Shown here piece after piece: positions 1-6,531 of a stretch of 21,346 nt of DNA. This DNA is from Bacteroidia bacterium (GTDB lineage Bacteria; Bacteroidota; Bacteroidia; Bacteroidales; Azobacteroidaceae), in assembly GCA_025996865.1 (NCBI GenBank), contig BNTV01000088.1, positions 1-21,346 on the forward strand. Direction: 5' to 3'. The stretch's first letter is position 1. Each line of letters begins with the position of its first letter. Position numbers and translations under genes: made by a program. The notes beneath the pieces are model-generated. The model did no database searches, had not been told where the DNA came from, and worked only from the letters and a program-made list of their open reading frames with translations.

Positions 1-799
1 GCGGGGTTTTCTTGTCGGCGTTGAAGGCGGCGAGCGCATCCGATAAGTCGGAGGTCAGCGTAAACGACTGCGGGTTGCCGCCGGCAAAATGCAGGGTCAG
101 CGACAGGGTTTGCTCCGTGCCGGTTATCCCCGGAAGGCGGATGGTTGCGGCAAAAGAACTGGAGGAATTTAAGGACTTGAAGGAGATGGGAACGGTAACG
201 GCTTCGCCCACAGGATTTCCATTTTCGATATTGATGGCTCCTGCCGCACCCGAAAGGGTTGCTTCGACGCCGGAAAGCCGGTCGCGGGCGTCGCCCGTAA
301 CGTCGAATATGAGCGTCAGTTGGCGTACTTGCTGGCGCATGGCGACGGTAACATGGTGGATTTTGTCTTTTTCGATGTCCGCGTTTTCCGTTCCGGTGAA
401 CAGCCATCCGATTTCGCCTGCCGCGTAGTCGGCGATGGCGGTGGCGCCGCTTACCGTAATATTTTCCGCCGCATTATATACATGTATGCGGTGGCTGCCT
501 GCCGGAAAGAGTTCGTCCAGCGAATTGACCGTACCCGTCAGGGATGCCGTATGGCTGTGTTCCGACGCGGCGTGCTTTGTCCTGACCGTATGTTCGCCGG
601 GTATCCCGATGCCCTCGCCCCGGTCGTCCCAGCGGGTGGAAATCGTTATTTTCCCGTGTTCGGGGTGGTCGGTGTCGTAGAGCGGCTCTTTTACGCAGCC
701 TGTCTGGCAGCATACTATGGCTGCTATGGCGGTTAAGGACTTTAAGGCCTTTAAAGACCTTAAAGTTCTTAATGATAGTTTTACTATTATATTTTTCAT
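1..799 (-). CDS. FimB/Mfa2-like fimbrial lipoprotein, 3' end cut by window edge
   Basis: Reading the minus strand from the ATG at 799 gives 266 codons without a stop, running off the left edge. The protein starts with a positively charged n-region made of Leu-Lys/Arg-x triplets, then a hydrophobic stretch and a Cys at residue 35 (CQTGC) as probable lipidation site. The mature part (YDTDHPEHGKITISTRWDD, then VAMRQQVRQLTLIF) resembles the FimB/Mfa2 and DUF5119-type fimbrial accessory proteins of Bacteroidales, which sit on the outer membrane and help anchor or terminate fimbriae. The start lies 3 nt after the stop of the DUF3575 gene, so the two are almost certainly co-transcribed. The region is much more GC-rich than the rest of the window. 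The plus-strand frames here are antisense shadows. The family name comes from remembered similarity, not a search. Confidence 0.75.
   Translation of the reverse strand, partial: MKNIIVKLSLRTLRSLKALKSLTAIAAIVCCQTGCVKEPLYDTDHPEHGKITISTRWDDRGEGIGIPGEHTVRTKHAASEHSHTASLTGTVNSLDELFPAGSHRIHVYNAAENITVSGATAIADYAAGEIGWLFTGTENADIEKDKIHHVTVAMRQQVRQLTLIFDVTGDARDRLSGVEATLSGAAGAINIENGNPVGEAVTVPISFKSLNSSSSFAATIRLPGITGTEQTLSLTLHFAGGNPQSFTLTSDLSDALAAFNADKKTP
732..776. repeat. 9-bp tandem repeat encoding Leu-Lys/Arg-x triplets
   Basis: Five degenerate 9-bp units of the type tttaaggac follow each other without gaps inside the 5' end of the fimbrial lipoprotein gene. On the coding strand they give SLR-TLR-SLK-ALK-SLT, the charged n-region of the signal peptide. 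A shorter related stretch lies at about 172-190 in the same gene. Unit number can change without breaking frame. Confidence 0.7.
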
Positions 800-802
800 A
801 AT

Positions 803-1465
803 CTATAATTTAAAAATCAGTGAAACTCCTAACTGTGTTGGCGCAAACACATTCTTTTTCAGGTTGCTTTCTTTCCTTACCATTATGTCGTTGGAGCGGT
901 GGTAAGTGTCGTATTTGAGCTGTGTATAGCCCAATCCGAGGCTGAATTCCAGATAGAATGTAGAGACGCGATTAATCGCGTCTCTACCAAGCGACAGGCG
1001 GTAGCCGCCGGTCAGTCCTCCGCCGAGCGCGTCGCCCTGGTAGCCGGTGTCCTTGAATTTGAAATTAAATTCGGCGGCGTGTCCTTCGATGCCGATAAAC
1101 CATCCCGTAGGGGCGTTGTGCGTAAGGGCGTTGCGCGCAACGCCCCTACCACCGAAATAATATCGTATTTCGGGCGACACCATCCATGTGCGGTGGTGTC
1201 TGCCCTCGCCGCTCCATATCCAGTGGCTCCATGCGCCGTTTACCAGGACGCCGAAACTGTTTGACGGTTTCCACTCCATGCCGAGGTTGGGCGTTGCCGC
1301 CGCCCAGTAGAGGAGGTTGGTGCGGATTTGTAGAGACGCAATGCATTGCGTCTCTACGGCAGGCGTTGCAGGTTGCGGTTCGGGCGAATCTGCCTGCTGC
1401 GCCGGTACTGCCGGTGCAATTGTGAACAATAGCAGGCAGGCGAGAATGATTTTTTGTTTATACAT
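803..1465 (-). CDS. DUF3575 outer-membrane beta-barrel protein with in-frame palindromic repeats
   Basis: 220 aa. Residues 1-23 are a signal peptide ending in AVPAQ. The core (IRTNLLYWAAATPNLGMEWK, then WSGEGRHHRTW, WFIGIEGHA and the C-terminal GVSLIFKL) matches the DUF3575 family, a beta-barrel-like protein usually encoded in Bacteroidales fimbrial loci. That agrees with the FimB/Mfa2-like gene 3 nt downstream. Three segments do not look like the family and correspond exactly to DNA palindromes: VETQCIASL (37-45), GRGVARNALTHNAPTG (106-121) and GRDAINRVST (160-169). Each sits between predicted beta-strands, and the frame stays open. The protein is therefore about 35 residues longer than I would expect for the family. 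It probably still folds with enlarged loops; function is otherwise unknown. A -7 promoter element lies about 80 nt upstream. Confidence 0.8.
   Translation of the reverse strand: MYKQKIILACLLLFTIAPAVPAQQADSPEPQPATPAVETQCIASLQIRTNLLYWAAATPNLGMEWKPSNSFGVLVNGAWSHWIWSGEGRHHRTWMVSPEIRYYFGGRGVARNALTHNAPTGWFIGIEGHAAEFNFKFKDTGYQGDALGGGLTGGYRLSLGRDAINRVSTFYLEFSLGLGYTQLKYDTYHRSNDIMVRKESNLKKNVFAPTQLGVSLIFKL
960..987. repeat. 28-bp perfect palindrome (family A, copy 1) inside the DUF3575 gene
   Basis: Arms of 14 bp meet with no spacer; the outer arm is GTAGAGACGC and the centre is GATTAATC. It shares its outer 10-bp arms with the copy at 1330-1357, while the central 8 bp differ but stay palindromic. It is read as GRDAINRVST in the DUF3575 protein. 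Confidence 0.9.
1107..1149. repeat. GC-rich palindromic repeat (family B) inside the DUF3575 gene
   Basis: Outer arms gtaggggcgttg (1107-1118) and caacgcccctac (1138-1149) are perfect inverted copies. The inner part repeats one arm imperfectly (gggcgttg at 1126-1133), as if a 28-bp palindrome had its left half duplicated. It is read as GRGVARNALTHNAPTG in the DUF3575 protein. Confidence 0.85.
1330..1357. repeat. 28-bp perfect palindrome (family A, copy 2) inside the DUF3575 gene
   Basis: Same outer arms (GTAGAGACGC) as the copy at 960-987, with centre AATGCATT. It is read in a different frame from copy 1, giving VETQCIASL just after the signal peptide. Confidence 0.9.
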
Positions 1466-1544
1466 TATATCTTATTGTTTTGAAGTTTGACATCTGTTTT
1501 TTCTTTTTCTTCGAGTTTGTCCTTTACAATGGTTTCGAGCGGTG

Positions 1545-1552
1545 CAAAAGTA
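1545..1552 (-). promoter_or_regulatory. Probable -7 element for the DUF3575/fimbrial genes
   Basis: The minus strand reads TACTTTTG, a full match to the Bacteroidetes -7 consensus TAnnTTTG, about 80 nt upstream of the DUF3575 start. No clear -33 TTTG at the right distance was seen; that position falls next to the palindrome at 1565-1604. Confidence 0.55.
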
Positions 1553-1564
1553 AAAGGTGTAAAC

Positions 1565-1604
1565 AAAAAAGATGTTGCATTTCATGAAATGCAACATCTT
1601 TTTT
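1565..1604. terminator. 40-bp perfect palindrome, probable terminator or mobile palindromic repeat
   Basis: A perfect palindrome with 18-bp arms around CATG. It is bounded by A6 on the left and T6 on the right, so either strand gives a strong hairpin followed by a U-run. It lies 28 bp after the stop of the minus-strand regulator gene and could terminate it. Its size and perfection also fit a dispersed palindromic element like those in the neighbouring gene. Confidence 0.65.
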
Positions 1605-1632
1605 CCGGTACGGGCAAAATTTTAATGCCTTG

Positions 1633-3342
1633 TTATTTGTGTAATCCGTTCTTTTTAAAGTCAGTAGGCGATATACCGGTCGTTTTCTTGAATACGCGGT
1701 AAAAAGTTGTCCGGTCGTTGAATCCTGTGTCAAATGCAAGCGTGTCGATGGAAATATTGGGGTTATTTTTGTCGGAAAGGAGGCGTACCGCTTCCTTTAT
1801 CCGGTATTCGTTGAGCCATGTCTTGAACGTTTTTCCCGTGTACCGGCTGACCGCTTTTGAGATGTAGGTCGGATTTTGGTTTGTTTTTGCGGCAAGCATA
1901 TACAATGAGAGATTACTTTCCCTGTATAAGCCTCCGTCGATCAGATGTTCGATTTCGGCGAAAAGCAGTTTGTCCGTTTCATCGGGTTCGGCGGCTTTCG
2001 GCAGTTCTTCTTCTTCGGGAAGTTCGTCCGTATCCGCTATCATCGAAGACGGCTCGACATTTGCCCACTGCTGCGCCTTGCGGATGAGTTCGCGGTTTTT
2101 CCACGCGAGTTTCCGGTTGTAATAGATGTAGATTCCAAGCGCAACGGCTAATAACAGGCAGGCGCCGAGGGCGAAAATGAAGTAGTTGCGGTTGCGTTCC
2201 GCAATGCGTTTCCGTTTCTCAAGTTGCTCCTGCCGGTGGCTCTCAAAAGTATAACGGCTGTTGATTTTGTCTTTTTCTTCGCGCAAAGATTTTGCATGAA
2301 CGGAATCGTTTACCGCGCTCCATTTTAACAGGGTTTCGTAAGCGCGGCCATAGTCGTTTTCGAGCGCGTATATCTTGCTCAGGACTTTCAGCGCAATGTC
2401 GAAAGTATGATTGTCGCCTGCCACATCGTGAATAAGTTCAACAGTTTCCAGCGACAGTTGTTTTGCCTTGGCCGGATTGTTGCGCTTAATATAATATTCG
2501 GCAATATGGCTGTACACAAAAATCTTTTTGTATTTGTCGCCCGACACATTCACGGTGTTCATGGCTTTGTCGTAGTATATTGCGGCGCTGTCGTGCCGAT
2601 TTGCCGCGGCATACCAGATGCCTGTATTGCAATAGACGTGCGACAGCAGACTTTGCGTTTCCGCCGACGGAGTCATCTTTTCATACAGCCGTGCGCTTTC
2701 TTTAAGCGCGGACAGTTTTTCTGCGGAAGCGGGAGCAAACGAGGACGATTGATTGTTGAGCGTCATTGCCATTTGCGCCGTGTCGCCCGCCATGCGATAG
2801 AGTTCCATAGCGCGGTCGTAGTAAGCCGACGCCGACAGGCTATCCGACAATTTGTTACAGGCATCGGCACAGTGAACCGCGAATTGGGCTTCGTTGAGTG
2901 TATCGCCTTTCACACGGGCAAATTCCAGCGCTTCTTTCGACCACTGCAATTCGGAAGCGTAATCGCCCAGATAAAAATAAGCATTGCCGATAGAATTATA
3001 TACCGCAAACGCAGCTTTGAAGTTACCCTGTTCCTTCCGGTAGTGCAGGGCAATCAGATAATTTTCCATCGCTTCAAAATACAGGCCCGCCTAGTTGTAA
3101 CATTGTCCCACGGAATGCGCATACTTGGCATAACCTTCCATATCGCCGGCTTTGCGGCATATATTCATCGCTTGCCGACCGTATTCGCCCGCCTGACTGT
3201 AATCGTGGCGTTTATAGCAAAGTGAAGCAAGACGATTGAGCGAATCAACCGTATTCGTCAAAGAACTTTGTGCGACGGCCGGCGCTGCAAGCAATGCTGC
3301 GAAGAAGCAATAGATGAGAATGAATTTAGCGGATAAACGCAT
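1633..3342 (-). pseudogene. TPR-transmembrane-AraC hybrid regulator interrupted by an amber codon
   Basis: One continuous frame on the minus strand from ATG 3342 (MRLSAKF, signal peptide ending AAPAVAQ) to the TAA at 1633, broken only by a TAG at 3091-3093. Upstream of the TAG are the signal peptide and first TPR units (DYSQAGEYGRQAMNICRKAG). Downstream the same frame continues as further TPR repeats, a charged coiled region, one membrane span (YFIFALGACLLLAVALGIYI), a linker, and a C-terminal AraC-type helix-turn-helix (SIDTLAFDTGFNDRTTFYRV). The full design is a periplasmic TPR sensor joined to a cytoplasmic AraC domain, common in Bacteroidetes. A TTG start at 3369 is possible but would overlap the -7 element. 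The TAG replaces the residue before AG-LYFEAMENYL, where a Tyr codon one change away is plausible. It is called a pseudogene because a normal protein cannot be made; readthrough, an internal start at 3069 or a sequence error remain possible. Confidence 0.75.
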
Positions 3343-3366
3343 GGCTATTTTTTTTGAATTTGGGGG

Positions 3367-3397
3367 CAAAGGTAGTGAAAATCAGGGAATGTACAAT
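3367..3397 (-). promoter_or_regulatory. Promoter of the TPR/AraC regulator gene
   Basis: On the minus strand ATTG (3397-3394) is followed after 19 nt by TACCTTTG (3374-3367), a near-ideal Bacteroidetes -33/-7 pair. It lies 25 nt upstream of the ATG at 3342, which supports that start over the TTG at 3369. Confidence 0.7.
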
Positions 3398-3444
3398 TAT
3401 GGGACTCACAATGACGGTAGAGATATTATAGTAAAAAGGGGAGA

Positions 3445-3665
3445 GATTAAAAAAGCGCGTAGCGCTTTCGCGTTTATAGCCGGGTGCGACAGCGCCCGGA
3501 ATTGTTGTTTATGTAATTGGAAACATCGGTTATCGGAAATTGATATGGACGGACGGAATCCAAATACAGCACCGCTACGCGGCGCTTGGTTGGGGAACAT
3601 TCATTTTATTCCGGGCGCTGTCGCACCCGGCTATAAACGCATAAGCGCTACGCGCTTTTTTAATC
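3445..3665. repeat. 58-bp inverted repeat pair around a 105-bp core (MITE-like)
   Basis: Left arm 3445-3502 and right arm 3608-3665 are inverted copies differing at only two positions (tttcg against ttatg). Each arm starts with gattaaaaaagcgcg and ends in a GC-rich imperfect palindrome, ccgggtgcgacagcgcccgg. The core has no gene but holds another GC-rich palindrome-like motif (caccgctacgcggcgc). No target-site duplication was recognised. Arms read through as KKARSA(F/Y)AFIAGCDSARN in either frame context. Confidence 0.8.
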
Positions 3666-3916
3666 CCTTCTACCCCGGGCTGCGCTTCGCTTGCCGCGGG
3701 GTTACCCAAGTAGAAGACCTTACGGTCTTCCGGGTTCAGCACCTCAAAAAAAGATTTAGCCAATTTTTGATATATTTTTATTTCACCGTCTTCTTTGGGA
3801 ACGACAAAACCTGTCGGCAAAAGCGTTCTTGCCGGAACTTCCGAATAAATATCAAACGTACCCGGATATAAGTAATTATCTATCAGGTTTGCGCCTGATT
3901 CGCCTCCCCAATACAT
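3575..3916 (-). pseudogene. Remnant of an AbiEi-like antitoxin/COG4861-type gene ending in repeat sequence
   Basis: The minus strand encodes 113 aa starting MYWGGESGANLIDNYLYPG. The first ~65 residues resemble the C-terminal part of AbiEi-type or COG4861-like proteins (WGGE...L..YL.P..F.IY), recalled by pattern only. An in-frame TAA lies directly before the ATG, and nothing upstream continues the usual N-terminal winged-helix domain. The last ~50 residues (from NPEDRKVFYLGN) are translation of palindromic repeats that also occur in the nearby inverted repeat. It is most likely a gene fragment truncated at both ends, not a working antitoxin. No partner toxin is present. Confidence 0.5.
3673..3730. 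repeat. Two further palindromic repeat units
   Basis: 3673-3701 is an imperfect GC-rich palindrome starting ccccggg and ending cgcgggg. 3713-3730 is a perfect hairpin, gaagacc-ttac-ggtcttc. Together with the inverted repeat on the left they make an almost continuous block of palindromes. They overlap the 3' part of the degraded antitoxin-like frame. Confidence 0.7.
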
Positions 3917-4004
3917 TCCTTAGAACGACCGACGACAGGTATGCGATGAAATCATTATATTGAACGGTTGAAATAAAGAAACAAATTATATACCCTAAAC
4001 ATGG

Positions 4005-4037
4005 TATTGCTTATTATAATCCTTACTACTACTTTTG
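4005..4037 (+). promoter_or_regulatory. Promoter of the thrC-led operon
   Basis: TATTG (4005-4009) is followed after 20 nt by TACTTTTG (4030-4037). The predicted transcript starts about 40 nt before the ATG at 4081. No other strong promoter was seen before 8500, so it probably serves the whole plus-strand cluster. Confidence 0.65.
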
Positions 4038-4080
4038 CACCCAAATATAGCAGCAGTACGAATAAAAATATTATAAATCC

Positions 4081-5262
4081 ATGTCAAAAGCAACAAACAG
4101 CCTGTTCACGCATTTAGCGTGCGTGGAGTGCGGCGAACAACACGACCGGCATCAAGTGCAATATGTCTGCAAAAACGAATCCTGTAAGGCGATTCTCTCC
4201 GCTCAATACGATTTTGCTTCCAATACGCTCACTAAAGAAGAATTAAAAAATCGACCGGCATCCTTGTGGCGATACAAAGAGTTTTTACCGGTAGTTGACG
4301 AAAAAAATATCGTCAGCCTCGGAGAAGGATTTACACCGGTTTTGCCTCTGTTGAATCTGGAAAAATATACCGAAGGCAAACAGGTACTGCTGAAAGATGA
4401 ATCCAACAATCCGACCGGTTCGTTCAAAGCCCGCGGATTAAGTCTTGCCGTATCGAAAGCCAAAGAATTGGGAGTGAAAGAGTTTGTTATTCCGACTGCC
4501 GGAAATGCCGGAGGCGCATTAGCCGCTTATGCCGCCAGAGGCGGACTGAAAGCCCACGTTTTCATGCCGAAACTCACTCCGGCTGCTTTTAAATTTGAAG
4601 CGCGTCTGTTTGGCGCTGACGTAACCGAAGTAGATGGAAACATCAGCGATTGCGGAAAATTAGCCAATGCACAAGCCGCAGAAAACGGATGGTTTGATGT
4701 TTCGACCTTGAAAGAACCCTATCGCCTCGAAGGGAAAAAAACGATGGGCTACGAAATCGCTGAACAATTGAACTGGACGGTGCCCGACGTCATTCTCTAT
4801 CCCACAGGAGGAGGCACAGGCATCGTGGGTATATGGAAAGCCTTCAATGAACTGGAACAGTTGGGATGGATTGGCAGCAAACGTCCGCGCATGGTTGCCG
4901 TACAAAGTGACAGTTGCAACGGGATTTATACCGCTTTTCATCAAAAGGAAGAACGTTCGACCTACAAAGACAATGGATTTACGGTCGCCAATGGATTGCG
5001 GGTACCCAAACCGTATGCCGATAAAGTCATTTTGCAGGTATTGCGGGATAGCAACGGCAATTCGGTCAGTGTCAACGATGCGGATATATTGTCTGCCTTG
5101 CGTGAATTAGGCGCTCACGAAGGCTTGTTCGTGGCGCCGGAAGGCGCAGCGCTTTGGCATGCATACAAAGTCTTGAATCAAGAAGGATGGATAAAAGCCG
5201 GTGAAACCGTTTTATTGCTGAACACCGGAAGTGGTTATAAATACTTGGAAAATATCATATAA
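4081..5262 (+). CDS. thrC: Threonine synthase (PLP-dependent, zinc-ribbon type)
   Basis: 393 aa. Threonine synthase converts O-phosphohomoserine to threonine with pyridoxal phosphate. The N-terminus has a rubredoxin-like zinc ribbon with Cys 14, 17, 30 and 35. The PLP lysine is K116 in NNPTGSFKARG. TAGNAGGALAAYAARGG and the Gly-rich phosphate loop PTGGGTGIVG are typical of fold-type II PLP enzymes. The C-terminal LLLNTGSGYKY also fits threonine synthase. Length is normal for this class. It stands alone, without thrA or thrB nearby, and leads a cluster with a symporter and siroheme genes. Related enzymes such as cysteate synthase or 2,3-diaminopropionate-type enzymes share the fold and cannot be fully excluded without a phylogeny. 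Confidence 0.85.
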   Translation: MSKATNSLFTHLACVECGEQHDRHQVQYVCKNESCKAILSAQYDFASNTLTKEELKNRPASLWRYKEFLPVVDEKNIVSLGEGFTPVLPLLNLEKYTEGKQVLLKDESNNPTGSFKARGLSLAVSKAKELGVKEFVIPTAGNAGGALAAYAARGGLKAHVFMPKLTPAAFKFEARLFGADVTEVDGNISDCGKLANAQAAENGWFDVSTLKEPYRLEGKKTMGYEIAEQLNWTVPDVILYPTGGGTGIVGIWKAFNELEQLGWIGSKRPRMVAVQSDSCNGIYTAFHQKEERSTYKDNGFTVANGLRVPKPYADKVILQVLRDSNGNSVSVNDADILSALRELGAHEGLFVAPEGAALWHAYKVLNQEGWIKAGETVLLLNTGSGYKYLENII

Positions 5263-5301
5263 CACCTCACCCCCAGCCCCTCTCCTAAAGGGAGAGGGGA
5301 G
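5263..5301. repeat. Intergenic palindromic repeat between thrC and the symporter gene
   Basis: A C-rich lead (cctcacccccag) is followed by an inverted repeat (5277-5299; cccctctcc and gggagagggg around a short loop). It begins right after the thrC stop and ends 18 nt before the next start. A hairpin here could protect or end the thrC transcript. No T-run follows, so readthrough into the next gene is likely. Confidence 0.7.
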
Positions 5302-5319
5302 GAAAAACCGATTAGGAAT

Positions 5320-6531
5320 ATGAAATTACAGTTACATTGGCAGATACTGTTGGCATTGGTCTTGGGCGCCGTTGCCGGAATATTCTTTCCGGGAGGAACG
5401 CCCTACGTTTCGTGGATGGGCGATTTATTTATGAACGCTTTGAGCATGCTCATCGTGCCGATTTTATTCTTTTCTATTGTCAACAGTATTACCGGCATAC
5501 AGGAAACCGGAAGCGGATTGCGGAAATTAGGTCTCAAAACCATGGGGCTTTATGTGTTAACCATGGTCATTGCGATTTTCACCGGTTTGGCATTAGTCAA
5601 TTTCATTCAACCCGGGAGCAATGTGCAGGTGGGAAATCTCTCTGTCGTACCGGAAACCGTTGGACAAACGACCATTCGCGACATTGTTGTTGGATTTGTT
5701 CCGAAAAATATCGTTTATGCTTTCACGCAAAACTACACACTGCCCATCATCTTGCTTGCTTTTTTAGTGGCATTGAATATTCCTAAAATATCGCCGGAAG
5801 GGAAAAATTCCCTGCTGGGCTTTTTCAAAGGCGCTTTGGAACTGACTTTACAAATCACTAAAATCGTTATCCGTTTTTCGCCGCTGGGAATTTTTGCCAT
5901 CGTAATGAAACAGTTTGGGACAACTACCGATTCTTTGGCGCTGATTCAAACCATGTTGCTGTATGTCTTAACGGTCATTGCCGGATTATTGATTCATACT
6001 TTTGTTTGGCTTCCATTGCTCATGCGATTTTATCACGTACACCCCTGGCGACATTTCAAGAATATGTCCACCCCTTTGCTGACCGCTTTTTCAACCGCCT
6101 CTTCGGGTGCGACTTTGCCCTTGACTTTGCACGCAGTGGAACACAAAGACGGTGTTTCTTCCAAAATTACCAACTTCACCATTCCTTTAGGCGCAGCCGT
6201 TAATATGGACGGAGCAGCCTTGCTGGAATGTGTGGCGGTGATTTTCATTGCCCAGGCTTATGGTATTGACCTGACTGTCGTACAACAAATCTTAGTGGTT
6301 TTCACGTCTCTGCTTTGCGCTATCGGCGCAGCCGGAGTTCCGATGGCGGCATTGGTTATGATGGCATTGATACTGAATGTAATCGGTCTTCCGTTGGAAG
6401 GTATCGGATTGGTGATTGGTGTGGACAGAATATTGGATATGATGCGCACTGCCGTTAATGTTTACGGCGATACTTGCGTGGCGGTGATGGTGGCGAAGTC
6501 GGAAAGGGAAAAATTGAATATTGACAGATGA
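5320..6531 (+). CDS. Dicarboxylate/amino acid:cation symporter (DAACS family)
   Basis: 403 aa integral inner-membrane protein with about eight hydrophobic helices and two re-entrant loops. It takes up glutamate, aspartate or C4-dicarboxylates with Na+ or H+. Family signatures appear in order: the HP1 loop TAFSTASSGATLPLT, the TM7 motif NMDGAAL (NMDGT in most members), the HP2 loop GAAGVPMAALVM, and the TM8 motif DRILDMMRTAVNVYGD. The last contains the conserved Asp and Arg/Asn that bind the substrate alpha-amino group or carboxylate. The substrate cannot be fixed from sequence. It starts 57 nt after thrC across a palindromic repeat, and its TGA overlaps the ATG of the hem fusion by 4 nt (ATGA), so these two genes are translationally coupled. 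Glutamate is the precursor of tetrapyrroles by the C5 route, which may explain the pairing (inference). Confidence 0.88.
   Translation: MKLQLHWQILLALVLGAVAGIFFPGGTPYVSWMGDLFMNALSMLIVPILFFSIVNSITGIQETGSGLRKLGLKTMGLYVLTMVIAIFTGLALVNFIQPGSNVQVGNLSVVPETVGQTTIRDIVVGFVPKNIVYAFTQNYTLPIILLAFLVALNIPKISPEGKNSLLGFFKGALELTLQITKIVIRFSPLGIFAIVMKQFGTTTDSLALIQTMLLYVLTVIAGLLIHTFVWLPLLMRFYHVHPWRHFKNMSTPLLTAFSTASSGATLPLTLHAVEHKDGVSSKITNFTIPLGAAVNMDGAALLECVAVIFIAQAYGIDLTVVQQILVVFTSLLCAIGAAGVPMAALVMMALILNVIGLPLEGIGLVIGVDRILDMMRTAVNVYGDTCVAVMVAKSEREKLNIDR

Noticed and set aside
12..736. Plus-strand open frames of 138 aa opposite the fimbrial lipoprotein gene
   Set aside because: They have no family-like sequence, start signals or promoter, and the opposite strand has a convincing lipoprotein with signal peptide. 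High GC explains the open antisense frames.
3091..3093. Recoding of TAG as a sense codon in this organism
   Set aside because: TAG is used as a normal stop by the DUF3575 gene (803-805) and the SPOR gene (16297-16299).
2407..3225. 272-aa plus-strand frame opposite the TPR/AraC regulator
   Set aside because: Antisense of TPR coding sequence; no promoter or recognisable domain, and the composition is unnatural.
3445..3730. CRISPR array
   Set aside because: Repeats are inverted, palindromic and of different types, without regular spacers or cas genes.
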